Assembly (NCBI GenBank): GCA_029056055.1
Contig: JAIDCC010000096.1
Span: forward strand, 23,971 to 87,970
From: Duncaniella sp.
GTDB taxonomy: Bacteria > Bacteroidota > Bacteroidia > Bacteroidales > Muribaculaceae
Direction of reading: 5' to 3'
DNA length: 64,000 nucleotides
Under the pieces are notes generated by a model. It ran no database searches, was not told where the DNA came from, and saw only the letters and a program-made list of their open reading frames with translations. The position numbers and the translations under genes were made by a program. The first letter of the stretch is position 1, and every line of letters begins with the position of its first letter. Shown piece after piece: positions 47,993-57,678 of the stretch.

Positions 47993-50812
47993 CTTCTTTT
48001 TGTTTTTCTTGCGCTTACGCGGTTTGTCGGGAGTGTCCATCGTTTCGGGCACCACCTTGGCGCGCACGTGATGGGTGTTTTTCGGGGCGGTGAAGAAGGC
48101 GAGGGCGCTCTTCATGATGGCGGCGCGCTCCTTGGCCGAGCTGACCGCCTCGATGGGAAATCCGAAGCAGACGGTGCGGTGGTTGCCGGGGTCGAACGCC
48201 GTGGCGGCAATGCTCTTTCCGTCAGCGTAGACCATCACCGACTGGCCGTCGGAGGGGTCGGGGCGCAGGAGGTCGGGGGCGGTGACGGCGTAGCTTTCGG
48301 CCGAGAGTTCGTGGGCGAAATGCGCGTGGCCGATAGCCTCAAACTCTTCGTAGCGCGATTTGACCGAGTGGGCCTCGCCGATATGGTGGAGCGAGCCTTC
48401 GCCCCACGACATTCCGAGCACGCCGGCGGCGAAGAGTTGGTCGGAGTGAGCCGTCTCGGGGGTCGAGAAGGGGTTGTCGAAGAGGTCGGAGGCTATGTAG
48501 CTGCCAGAAATAAGCAGCGACGTTCCGGCTGCGGCGAGTTTGGTGAGTCGCAGTTGCAGAGCGGTGTCAAAGGCTTTGAACTTGGTGCGCGACGTATGGT
48601 CGGGAGCCGTCTGACGCTGGAGACCGAGAATGAGGTCGACGATGCGCGGCGTGTCTGTCGAGGTGAGAAACGACGAGAGACTTTCAGAGATGAATCCTGC
48701 CCCGGCGTCGCGGAGGGCTTCGCCGTGAACGGCCACGTAGTCGAAGGTATTGCCCGCCACGAGCTTCTGCTCGAAGTCTGAGTCGGACGCACCGTAGCCG
48801 GGGTCGTCGTTGTTAATCCATTCCTCGCCGGGAGCAAACGAGGTCTGGCGGCCGGTGAAATGGATATCGGTCATGTAGGGCACACCGAAGTCGGTGTCGT
48901 AGTCGGCTCCGCGACGGAATTCCTCGCCGATGAAGGCGGGACCGGAGATACGGGTGAAGCCGTTGACCACCGTGACCTGCGGAAGCTCCGAGCCGGGCAT
49001 GTCGCAGAGCGCGAGCGTCTCCGAGGGGAACGCCTTTCCGCCATCGTTGACAGCCACGACTTTGTAGGAGCACACGACACCCGAAGGAGGCGTCAGCGAA
49101 ATGCGCGGGTCGTCGACAACGGCCAGCTCGGTGAAAGCCCCGTCGCCGCGCCGTTCGTAGACGATGAAGTAGGAGGCCTTGGCGGTAGGTTCGAGAGGGT
49201 CGGGGGTAGGCAGCCACGACAGCGTGTATTTTCCATCGGCGCCGGAAATCTTCATATCCTTCACCGGGAGAGGTGCCACGACGTAGGGCGTCCCGGCCAC
49301 GGAGTGGAGATATTTCAGGATACCTTTATAGATGGAGCGCGAGATGTCGAAACGGAATTCGGGCGAAAGGCCGAGGCGCATGTCGCCGTAGTTCTGATGC
49401 GAGAGGAGTTCGAGGAGCATCGTGGGCACTACGGGTTCGCGCGCTTCGTTGTAGGCGCGGTCGCGCAGAGGCCGACGGTTCCATGTGGGGTCGTAGATGC
49501 TTTGAATGTCTGACACCACCTGGTCGGTGACGAAGTTGGCAAGGTCGGTTGACGTGGTGCGACGGCGTCCGTCGCCGAGCCAATAGTCCTGAGTCGACAC
49601 GATGGGGAGAGTGCCGATGGTGGCCGAAGGGTCGTCGGTCATTCCGGCATCGGTGTGGAGGGCGAACGCCATGTCGACAGGTATGCCGAGGCCGGCTCCG
49701 GCGGGATTGGTGCGCGAGCCTCCTGCGAGATAGTTCACCCATTTGCCGCGGCTCTTGAGGTCGTCCTGATAGTCGCCTTTACCCTCGCCAGCAGCCCAGA
49801 CACTCGCGGGCATACCGGCCCACTGAAGCCAATAGCGGGCACCTTCGAGAAACTTCGGGTCGCCACTCACTTCGCCCTCGCGCGCGATGGTGCCCATGCC
49901 GCCACCGATTTTCACGGCGTCGGCGCTAACGGTGCGACCTTTCTGCGACGAGCGGTTGGTCAGTTCGACCACTGGGAGTTCCTGACTGCCCACACGGAAG
50001 GGGAAAGTGCCGAGGTAGACCCACGTGCCCCCGCCCATCGTCTGATTGACCTCGAATTCCTCGGTGCCCCGCAGCGAGTTGACGCGGTAGCGGGCATCGG
50101 GCGCGTTCTGGGGAGACGATTGATAGCTGACGTAGACAGCCTTCTCGACGATATCACCCTCCTTGCGCCCCGGTTCTTCGATGACGGCGTCCCACGAGGC
50201 TACGCTCTCTTCCGAATGGCGGTCGGTGTCGGCAATCGTGGCCACGCGCCGCGACGTTCCGCCGCGGAAGGGGTTTTCGCCCCCGGAAAGCACCTTCGAA
50301 CGCAGGGCATAGCCCGCGCCTACGGTCTCCCATTTGTTCGAGCCGTTGGCATCGGAATAGCTTTTCGCAGCGGCGCCGCCGTCGGCATCGACGATGGTTT
50401 CGCCCGACGATGTGTCACGCTCGCGCGGGGTGAGCACATATGCGCCTGAATTTTCGAGCATCGGAATGAGGTAGGGCAACACGAACGACGAGCTGAAGAG
50501 GTCTTCAACGGTGCCGTGCAGACGGGCGCGCTGCCAGTTCCAGCGCCCTTCGTTGCTGTCGAAGTAGCGTCCGTGACTCGCCCAGAGCGCGATGTTGCGC
50601 CCGTCGAGTCCGGCTGGTGCCTCGGGGGCGTCGAGACGTTTGACGAATGTGCCCGATGTGCGGGGCGCGGGGAGTACGGGCGCCTTGGGAATTGTGACCC
50701 TCGTGGTGCGCGCCTTGCGGCTGCGGGTAGTGGCGCGCTTCTTGCGCGTCGCTGCATCTGCCTGCCCGAGCGCCAGACAGATTATTATTAATATGGTGAG
50801 AAGCTTTTTCAT
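47987..50812 (-). CDS. Golvesin-domain / N-acetylmuramoyl-L-alanine amidase-like secreted protein with poly-Lys tail
   Basis: NIALWASHGRYFD, golvesin-like TVGAGYALRSKVLSGG, amidase-like MAFALHTDAGMT and VPTMLLELLSHQNYGDM; C-terminus RKRKKNKKKK. Confidence 0.78.
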   Translation of the reverse strand: MKKLLTILIIICLALGQADAATRKKRATTRSRKARTTRVTIPKAPVLPAPRTSGTFVKRLDAPEAPAGLDGRNIALWASHGRYFDSNEGRWNWQRARLHGTVEDLFSSSFVLPYLIPMLENSGAYVLTPRERDTSSGETIVDADGGAAAKSYSDANGSNKWETVGAGYALRSKVLSGGENPFRGGTSRRVATIADTDRHSEESVASWDAVIEEPGRKEGDIVEKAVYVSYQSSPQNAPDARYRVNSLRGTEEFEVNQTMGGGTWVYLGTFPFRVGSQELPVVELTNRSSQKGRTVSADAVKIGGGMGTIAREGEVSGDPKFLEGARYWLQWAGMPASVWAAGEGKGDYQDDLKSRGKWVNYLAGGSRTNPAGAGLGIPVDMAFALHTDAGMTDDPSATIGTLPIVSTQDYWLGDGRRRTTSTDLANFVTDQVVSDIQSIYDPTWNRRPLRDRAYNEAREPVVPTMLLELLSHQNYGDMRLGLSPEFRFDISRSIYKGILKYLHSVAGTPYVVAPLPVKDMKISGADGKYTLSWLPTPDPLEPTAKASYFIVYERRGDGAFTELAVVDDPRISLTPPSGVVCSYKVVAVNDGGKAFPSETLALCDMPGSELPQVTVVNGFTRISGPAFIGEEFRRGADYDTDFGVPYMTDIHFTGRQTSFAPGEEWINNDDPGYGASDSDFEQKLVAGNTFDYVAVHGEALRDAGAGFISESLSSFLTSTDTPRIVDLILGLQRQTAPDHTSRTKFKAFDTALQLRLTKLAAAGTSLLISGSYIASDLFDNPFSTPETAHSDQLFAAGVLGMSWGEGSLHHIGEAHSVKSRYEEFEAIGHAHFAHELSAESYAVTAPDLLRPDPSDGQSVMVYADGKSIAATAFDPGNHRTVCFGFPIEAVSSAKERAAIMKSALAFFTAPKNTHHVRAKVVPETMDTPDKPRKRKKNKKKK

Positions 50813-50859
50813 GACTGTTGCCGGGGGAGAGAGGTGGGACGTGTGGAGTTGAAACTTAT

Positions 50860-51025
50860 TAAGTAAGTCTTGAAAATTAGTTTATAGTAAATCAGAGTTT
50901 GCTGTGACGCATTGCCGACTTGCTCCTCAGTTATAGAGCTACGGCTATACGCCTTCGTCGTAAGTCGAAACTTCATTCACATCAAATCTCTGCTTTGATA
51001 TAAACTAATTTTCACGACTTACTTA
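50860..51025. repeat. Palindromic intergenic element, family B, copy B1
   Basis: 27-bp terminal inverted repeats, 26/27 matched: TAAGTAAGTCTTGAAAATTAGTTTATA / TATAAACTAATTTTCACGACTTACTTA. Confidence 0.94.
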
Positions 51026-51106
51026 CAAATTTACTCAATATTATTTTTAAACGCACGGCGGCGGGAAAAATATTTTCACAGTAGTAGCTTTTTTTAACTC
51101 AAATTT

Positions 51107-51137
51107 TTGGATTTTCACTAAAAAACATCTAACTTTG
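51107..51137 (+). promoter_or_regulatory. Promoter for the lipoprotein-DUF5723 operon
   Basis: TTG-N20-TAACTTTG. Confidence 0.72.
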
Positions 51138-51275
51138 CCATCTCAAAAGTAGCTAAAACCATTCTAAACGCCTCTCTCTCCGTTCAATCACTGCGTGCAG
51201 AACGCAAAAACGCACATCAGACACGAAAACCTTTTTAAAGAAAACAGAATATTATTTAACCTCAACGCTCAACAC

Positions 51276-53072
51276 ATGGCAATACAACTACCTCGTAATC
51301 TCTGGGCCTTCCTGGCCGTCTCGGGGCTCCTGCTGACGACATCGTCGTGCGTAGACAATGCCTACGACCTCGATGACATCGACTCTGAGTATGAAATCAA
51401 GGTAACCGACCTCACTCTTCCCGTGAAGCTCGACGCGTTCGAACTCTCATCGGTGTTCAACCTCGACGACGAAAGTGTCATCAAAGACATCGACGGCGTG
51501 TATGCGGTCAACATCGACGGCGAATTCCACTCCGACGAAGTGCGCATCAACCACGTCACTCTCTCTGTCGGCAACATGTCGGCCATCAGCACCAACATTT
51601 TCTCTTATGCCGGCACCGACGTCTCGCTCCCCTCTTTCGAAGTTGGCGAGCAAGCTCTGGCCTACGAAATCACCCCGGCCTCGACTCCGTTCGAACTCTC
51701 GGGCGTGCAGATTGACAACTGCCTGCGTCAGCTCGACGTAATCAAGGGCGAATGGAAAGTTGACTTCGCCTTCTCGCTCAAGGACATCAACAATCTGTTC
51801 CGCGTGCTCGAATTCCAGAACCTCAAGCTTCAGCTTCCTAAAGGCTTCAAGGTAGACGGCTACACCGCCGACGACAAGGGCTGCATCACCATCCCCTCGC
51901 TTGCCATCGCCACCAACGGCACCACCCACTATCAGCTCGTGGTCAGCGAAATCGACACCCGTGAGCTCCCCGCTTCGGAATACTCGTTTACCGCAGGTCC
52001 CGGCTCGTCGCCCTCGTCGCTCAGCATCAAGAGCAACATCGGTGTGGCCGGCGGCTACGTGACTGCCGTCACCAACAAGACCACTACCTCCACCCCCCAG
52101 CACGTTGACCTCGTGATTACCCCGACTCCGTCGAACATCGACATCAACTACATCTCGGGCAAGGTGGAATATCGCATCGAAAACCTCAACGTCAGCGACC
52201 TCGCGCTCAACGACCTGCCTGACTTCCTCACCCAGAGCGGCACCGACATTTCGCTCTCCAACCCCCAGCTCTACCTGAGCATCAACAACCCCCTCGCCGA
52301 TTCGAAGCTCACCGCACAGGCAGGACTCAGCCTCGGCGCTATCCGCAACGGCGTGGTCGACCGCACCGTCACCCTTCCTTCGGCCAATAAGATTGTCATC
52401 GGTGTCAACAAGGGTGTCGATGGTCCCTACGACTTCTGCCTCTCGCCCTCGAAGCCTGAAGGTCTGCCCTCAACCACTACCCACCTCGCCTTCCCCGACT
52501 TCGGCAAACTCCTGAGCGGCGCCGGCCTGCCCACCGCTATCCGCGTGGACTTCTCCGACCCCAAGGTGCCCGAAACCTATGTCACCGACTTCAAAATCGG
52601 CCAGCTTCTCAAGGCTTTCACAGGCAAATATCAGCTCGTAGCTCCTCTGTCGTTCAACGACGGCTCTATGATTGTCTACGAAGAGAAAGAGACCGGATGG
52701 AATGACGATACCCTGCTCAAGCTCACCATAAGCGAGCTCAAGCTCACCGCCACCATCACCAATCCCCTCCCCTTCGACGTCGTTATGACCGGCTACCCCC
52801 TCAATGAAGACGGTTCGCACGTCACCGACGTCACCACCGGCGCGCCCGTGCAGCTCGTCGATGCCGAAGGCAACCTCGGCTTCCGTATCAAGGCCGGCGA
52901 AACCACCGACATCACCCTGCGCACCGACGGCGCATTCAGCGGCATCGACGGCATCGCCTACGAAGCCCGTTGCGTCGTGGCCAACCCCGGCGTGGCTCTC
53001 TCGCCCTCTTCGGTCATCAAGGTTGAAAACATCCGCGCCACTGTCAGCGGCAAGTATGTTGACGAATTCTAA
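51276..53072 (+). CDS. Hypothetical lipoprotein
   Basis: Start assigned to MAIQLPRNLWAFLAVSGLLLTTSSC (lipobox); beta-rich. Confidence 0.7.
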   Translation: MAIQLPRNLWAFLAVSGLLLTTSSCVDNAYDLDDIDSEYEIKVTDLTLPVKLDAFELSSVFNLDDESVIKDIDGVYAVNIDGEFHSDEVRINHVTLSVGNMSAISTNIFSYAGTDVSLPSFEVGEQALAYEITPASTPFELSGVQIDNCLRQLDVIKGEWKVDFAFSLKDINNLFRVLEFQNLKLQLPKGFKVDGYTADDKGCITIPSLAIATNGTTHYQLVVSEIDTRELPASEYSFTAGPGSSPSSLSIKSNIGVAGGYVTAVTNKTTTSTPQHVDLVITPTPSNIDINYISGKVEYRIENLNVSDLALNDLPDFLTQSGTDISLSNPQLYLSINNPLADSKLTAQAGLSLGAIRNGVVDRTVTLPSANKIVIGVNKGVDGPYDFCLSPSKPEGLPSTTTHLAFPDFGKLLSGAGLPTAIRVDFSDPKVPETYVTDFKIGQLLKAFTGKYQLVAPLSFNDGSMIVYEEKETGWNDDTLLKLTISELKLTATITNPLPFDVVMTGYPLNEDGSHVTDVTTGAPVQLVDAEGNLGFRIKAGETTDITLRTDGAFSGIDGIAYEARCVVANPGVALSPSSVIKVENIRATVSGKYVDEF

Positions 53073-53093
53073 TCTCCCAACGTCCCGACAATC

Positions 53094-54458
53094 ATGCAAA
53101 AGTATATCACCCGCAATATAGCCACCGGGGTTTTGGCTCTCGCTTCGCTCGCAGTCGCTCCCATGGCTTCAGCCCAGAACCTCCAGTCAGGCTATTTCGA
53201 CGACAATTATCTCTACCGCTATCAGGCTAACCCCGCTATCGGCAACGAACGCGGTTTCGTTTCGATGCCCGGCCTCGGCAACTTCATCGTGGGCACCAAC
53301 GGCTCGATAGGCCTCAGCGACATTTTCTACAATGTCAACGGTCGCACCACTACCCTGCTCAACCCCGGCGTCTCGTCGGCTGAAGCCCTCGGCAATTTCG
53401 CCGACCACTCGCGCCTCGGCCTCGACACCCGCGTCAACATCCTCACCATCGGTTTCGGCGGTTTCGGCGGCTACAACTCGATTTCGCTCTCCGCCCGTGC
53501 CGCTGCCAACGTAGGTCTCCCCAAAGACATCGTGCGCATGGCCAAGGATGGTCTGACAAACGACTCCTACGACTTTTCTAACCTCGGTGCCAACGCGCGC
53601 GGCTGGGCCGAACTCGCCATCAACCACTCGCAGGAAATCACCCGCAAGCTCCGCGTAGGTGCCACGGTCAAGTTCCTCGTCGGTCTGGCTGCTTTTGACG
53701 CCCACGTCAACACCGCCAACCTCCACCTCTACGAAGACAACTACATCGGTCAGGTGGATGCCGAAATCACCTCCAACATCAAGGGCATGCACTGGGAACA
53801 GAGCTATGACCACAACACCGACCGCTACTACGTGGACGGTCTCGACGGCGACTTCTCAGCCCCCAACGGCTTCGGCGTGGCCTTCGACCTCGGTGCTGTC
53901 TACACCCTCAATCAGGACTGGGAGTTTTCGGCTGCCGTCACCGACCTCGGTTTCATTTCATGGAGCGAAAGCCAGGTGGCTTCGACCAACGGTCTGCGCG
54001 AGGTTGAGACAAACAGCTTCTCGTTCAACGTCGACAATTCTACCAGCTTCGACGACTTCCGCGACCGTCTCGCCAACCTCTACGAACTTGAGGACGTTGG
54101 CAACACCGGAGGGCGCACCACAGGCATCGGCGCTACGATGACCCTCGGCGCGAAGTACACCTTCCCCCTCTACCGTAAGCTCCACTTCGGTCTTATGAAC
54201 ACCACCCGCATCAACGGCGATTTCTCATGGACCGACTTCCGCCTTTCGGCCAATGTCCGCCCCGTCAAATTTGTCTCGGCAGGCATCAACCTCGGCGTAG
54301 GCACTTTCGGCGCTTCGTTCGGCTGGATTCTCGACTTCAAGTGCCCCGGCTTCAATCTCTTCCTGGCCTCAGACTGCATCCCCGGCAAGCTCGCCAAGCA
54401 GTATGTGCCCCTCAACTCAAACATGAATCTCAACTTCGGTCTCAACTTCCCCTTCTGA
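53094..54458 (+). CDS. DUF5723 family outer membrane protein
   Basis: Signal peptide, QNLQSGYFDDNYLYRYQANPAIGNERGFVSMPGLGNFIVGTNGSIGLSDIFY. Confidence 0.75.
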   Translation: MQKYITRNIATGVLALASLAVAPMASAQNLQSGYFDDNYLYRYQANPAIGNERGFVSMPGLGNFIVGTNGSIGLSDIFYNVNGRTTTLLNPGVSSAEALGNFADHSRLGLDTRVNILTIGFGGFGGYNSISLSARAAANVGLPKDIVRMAKDGLTNDSYDFSNLGANARGWAELAINHSQEITRKLRVGATVKFLVGLAAFDAHVNTANLHLYEDNYIGQVDAEITSNIKGMHWEQSYDHNTDRYYVDGLDGDFSAPNGFGVAFDLGAVYTLNQDWEFSAAVTDLGFISWSESQVASTNGLREVETNSFSFNVDNSTSFDDFRDRLANLYELEDVGNTGGRTTGIGATMTLGAKYTFPLYRKLHFGLMNTTRINGDFSWTDFRLSANVRPVKFVSAGINLGVGTFGASFGWILDFKCPGFNLFLASDCIPGKLAKQYVPLNSNMNLNFGLNFPF

Positions 54459-54494
54459 CCGACCGGGCGCCTGACGCTCTGACTTGAAACGTAG

Positions 54495-54529
54495 TCAGCC
54501 GGAACTCACATTTCTGTGGTTCCGGCTGA
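54495..54529. terminator. Terminator-like hairpin between convergent genes
   Basis: TCAGCCGGAA...TTCCGGCTGA followed by TTTGTGTTTTA. Confidence 0.72.
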
Positions 54530-54572
54530 TTTGTGTTTTAGCCCGATGTGAGGGCAGCTCTTAATGTCGAAG

Positions 54573-54809
54573 CTATTCAGTGGCGTATTGCAGGATTGTA
54601 GGACTTTCGACGTCTACGCCAAACTCGCGGGCTTTGTCGAGGATGGCACGCGCGAGTTTGGGGCGCAATTCTTCGGGGCAATAACGGAAATAGGCTTCGG
54701 CGGCACGCACGTGGGCGGCGTCGATGAGCGGATACTCGCGACGTTCGGGCAGTCCGAACGCGCTGTCGGGGAGCTCTTTGCGCTCTTCGCTTGAAATGAT
54801 GTCTGACAT
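54573..54809 (-). CDS. Small conserved hypothetical protein (~78 aa)
   Basis: MSDIISSEERKELPDSAFGLPERREYPLIDAAHVRAAEAYFRYCPEELRPKLARAILDKAREFGV resembles DUF6582-type cargo proteins. Confidence 0.6.
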   Translation of the reverse strand: MSDIISSEERKELPDSAFGLPERREYPLIDAAHVRAAEAYFRYCPEELRPKLARAILDKAREFGVDVESPTILQYATE

Positions 54810-54937
54810 GTTGGGAGAGATTTGGAAAGTTGAATTTTTATAAAGCAACGGAGAGCCGCACCCTCGCTTTGGGGGCCGGCTCCCGTGTCATATTGTTCTA
54901 TACTTTTGGGGCGTTTTTGAGAGAGCTTTTGTCGGCT

Positions 54938-55438
54938 TTAGAGATTGAAGCGGACACCGGCCTGAAGCAGACCCTGTGCGCCATAGCCGAGTTCGGCAAA
55001 GATGGCGGTCTTGGGAGAAAGTCCTACTTCTGCGCCGAGGGGCGAAATCTGGAATGCAAAGTATCCCTTGGTGCCGCGGTCATCCGAAAGATGGGTGATG
55101 TCGGCGCCGATGCCGAGGTGGCCGTAGAGACGCACGATTGAGTTGCTGTAATAACGATAGAAGGCGTTGGCCATCAGCACGTGGTAGTAGGCGTTTTCGT
55201 CGGAGTGTTTGAACGAGGCCGACGAGAAGGTATAGCTGACACCGAGTTTCAGTTTGGGCATTACGTCGAAGTTGACGCCGGCTGTCAGGGCGCCCCAGGC
55301 GTTGTTGATGCTGCCTCCGTCATGCATGTCGGAGTTGTCCATCTGCGTGAAACCGCCATAACCTAACTGTATCTGCTGTGCGCTTGCGCCGAATGCGACG
55401 GCAAACATAGCCACGAGGGCAACGAGGAACTTTTTCAT
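54938..55438 (-). CDS. Outer membrane beta-barrel protein
   Basis: Signal peptide MKKFLVALVAMFAVAFGASAQQ; alternating beta strands, terminal F-N-L. Confidence 0.8.
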   Translation of the reverse strand: MKKFLVALVAMFAVAFGASAQQIQLGYGGFTQMDNSDMHDGGSINNAWGALTAGVNFDVMPKLKLGVSYTFSSASFKHSDENAYYHVLMANAFYRYYSNSIVRLYGHLGIGADITHLSDDRGTKGYFAFQISPLGAEVGLSPKTAIFAELGYGAQGLLQAGVRFNL

Positions 55439-55498
55439 AATTTCGTGGGGAAATAATACGGGTGAATAAATAGTTGTAATGGAAAAGTTGTAGTTGTG

Positions 55499-56458
55499 TT
55501 ACGCATTGATAACGCGCAACTCTTCGTCAATGTTCACCGTCTGTTGTTTTTTTATGTTTCCCCGCTCGTAGAGTTCGAGAAGTCGCTCAAGCGTCACCGG
55601 TTCGTCAGTCGCGGTGAGACCCAGCGCAGCCCCTACTCTTCCGAGCAGCTCCTCAGGGGTCAAGGCGCTTCGCATGGCCTCCATACTCATAGCGCTGTCG
55701 CGTTTCGAAAGCCTTCGTCCTTCTGGGTTACACATCAGCGGCAGGTGGACAAATTCGGGCACGTCGTAGCCCAGGAGCCGGTAGAGGTAGGTCTGCTGAG
55801 CCGCCGACAGCAGAAGGTCTGACCCGCGCATCACCTCGGTTACCCCCATCAGCGCATCGTCTACCACCACCGCCAGTTGATAGGCCCACGCTCCGTCGGC
55901 TCGGCGCAGGATGAAGTCGCCGCACTCGCGGGCGAGGTTTGTCACCGTGCGCCCGAACACGCCGTCGACCACCACGATTTCTCCGTCGGACACGTAGAGG
56001 CGTGTCGCGTGTGGCGTCGGGGGTTCTTCGCCGAAACAGGGCATCGAGGCGGGTCGGCAACGTCCGCCGTAGATTACGCGCCCGTCGCTCTGGTGGGGTG
56101 CCTGCGTGGCCATGATGTCGGCTCGCGTGCATGTGCACGCATAGGTCATCCCCGTGGCTTTCAGTCTCGCGAGTGCCTCCTCGTAGTGACCGCCCCGGTT
56201 GCTCTGACTGTAGGCGGGGGCGGCCAGGCCGCCCGCATCCCAACGGAGTCCGAGCCATACCAGGTCGTCTTCAATCTGCTCCATCCACCGGCGCTTCGAG
56301 CGCTGCGGGTCGAGGTCTTCGATGCGGAGTATCCACTCCCCTCCCCGGCTTTTCACCGAGAGCCATGTTGCCACTGCCGTGGCGATATTGCCGAAATGCA
56401 TCCGTCCTGTGGGCGACGGCGCAAACCGGCCCCTGACTTTTGCTGCGTTGTGTGTCAT
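55499..56458 (-). CDS. gluQ: Glutamyl-Q tRNA(Asp) synthetase-like protein
   Basis: GRFAPSPTGRMHFGNIATAVATWLSVKSRGGEWILRIEDLDPQRSK, GRRLSKRDSAMS; short (319 aa) GluRS paralogue. Confidence 0.85.
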   Translation of the reverse strand: MTHNAAKVRGRFAPSPTGRMHFGNIATAVATWLSVKSRGGEWILRIEDLDPQRSKRRWMEQIEDDLVWLGLRWDAGGLAAPAYSQSNRGGHYEEALARLKATGMTYACTCTRADIMATQAPHQSDGRVIYGGRCRPASMPCFGEEPPTPHATRLYVSDGEIVVVDGVFGRTVTNLARECGDFILRRADGAWAYQLAVVVDDALMGVTEVMRGSDLLLSAAQQTYLYRLLGYDVPEFVHLPLMCNPEGRRLSKRDSAMSMEAMRSALTPEELLGRVGAALGLTATDEPVTLERLLELYERGNIKKQQTVNIDEELRVINA

Positions 56459-56570
56459 ATTGCGTCCTGATTAGACTTGAGCGCCGCGATTTCTCCGGCC
56501 GCTTCGTAGGAATTAGCGTTTAATCACTCTGCAAAGTTACTCATTTTTTTCCTTTCTCACGTGGCGGGTG

Positions 56571-56601
56571 TTGACACAACAGATTTTTTTTATTAACTTT
56601 G
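56571..56601 (+). promoter_or_regulatory. Promoter of yicC, upstream of element B2
   Basis: TTG (56571)-N20-TAACTTTG (56594-56601). Confidence 0.72.
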
Positions 56602-56621
56602 CGTTTGGAAACATCTCCTCC

Positions 56622-56768
56622 AAGTAAGTCTTGAAAATTAGTTTATATCAAAGATTAGGTTTGATGTGAATGAGGTTTCGACTTACGACGAAGGCGTACT
56701 GAGGAGCAAGTCGGAAATGCGTCGCAGCAGACTCAGATTTGCTATAAACTAATTTTCAAGATTTACTT
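56622..56768. repeat. Palindromic intergenic element, family B, copy B2 (shorter apex)
   Basis: 26-bp terminal inverted repeats, 25/26 matched: AAGTAAGTCTTGAAAATTAGTTTATA / TATAAACTAATTTTCAAGATTTACTT. Confidence 0.94.
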
Positions 56769-56777
56769 AAAGTAAAT

Positions 56778-57659
56778 ATGCTTTACTCAATGACCGGTTT
56801 CGGAAAGGCTGTGACGGAACTTTCCGACAAGAAAATCACTATAGAAATCAAATCGCTCAACAGCAAGCAGATTGATATGGCCGCGCGCGTGCCCTCGCAA
56901 CTGCGCGAGGTTGAGCTTGAGCTGCGCAACCGCGTGGCTTCCCGACTGCTGCGCGGCAAAATCGACCTCACGCTTTCCATCGAGCCTATCGGCCGCGATG
57001 CCGCTGCGTCGACGTCGCTCAACATTCCTATGCTCGCGGCCTACAAACGGCAAATCGAAGAGGCTGCGGCCGCAGTGGGTCTCCCCGCTCCCGCCGATTG
57101 GTATCAGGTGCTCCTCCGTTTCCCCGACGTGATGCACACCGAAACCTCCGCCGAAATTTCCGACGACGACCTCAAGGCTATTTTCTCTACTCTCGACGCT
57201 GCCCTCGACGCCCTCATGGCCCACCGCCGCGCTGAAGGCGAGAAGCTCGAATTGTTTTTCTCGCAGCGTCTGCAACACATTTCCTCCCTCCTCGGCGAAG
57301 TGCCACTTCACGAAGGCGAGCGTGTGGCGCGCATACGTGCCCGCATGGACGAGGGTCTGGCCAAGATGCAGGGCGTCGATTTCGACCGCACCCGTCTTGA
57401 GCAGGAAATGTTCTTCTACATTGAGAAGCTCGATATCAACGAGGAAAAGCAGCGTCTCGCCCAGCACATTGCCTATTTTGCCGACACTATGGCCGACGAA
57501 TTAGGCCAAGGAAAGAAGCTCGGGTTCATCGCTCAGGAGATGGGGCGCGAAATCAACACCCTCGGTTCGAAGAGCAACCATTCCGAGATGCAACACCTCG
57601 TCGTGAGAATGAAAGACGAACTCGAACAAATCAAGGAGCAGGTGCTCAACGTCCTTTGA
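56778..57659 (+). CDS. YicC/YloC family endoribonuclease
   Basis: MLYSMTGFGKA, EIKSLNSKQIDMAARVP, C-terminal FIAQEMGREINTLGSKSN. Confidence 0.94.
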   Translation: MLYSMTGFGKAVTELSDKKITIEIKSLNSKQIDMAARVPSQLREVELELRNRVASRLLRGKIDLTLSIEPIGRDAAASTSLNIPMLAAYKRQIEEAAAAVGLPAPADWYQVLLRFPDVMHTETSAEISDDDLKAIFSTLDAALDALMAHRRAEGEKLELFFSQRLQHISSLLGEVPLHEGERVARIRARMDEGLAKMQGVDFDRTRLEQEMFFYIEKLDINEEKQRLAQHIAYFADTMADELGQGKKLGFIAQEMGREINTLGSKSNHSEMQHLVVRMKDELEQIKEQVLNVL

Positions 57660-57678
57660 TATCCCCTCCGAAGTTGTT

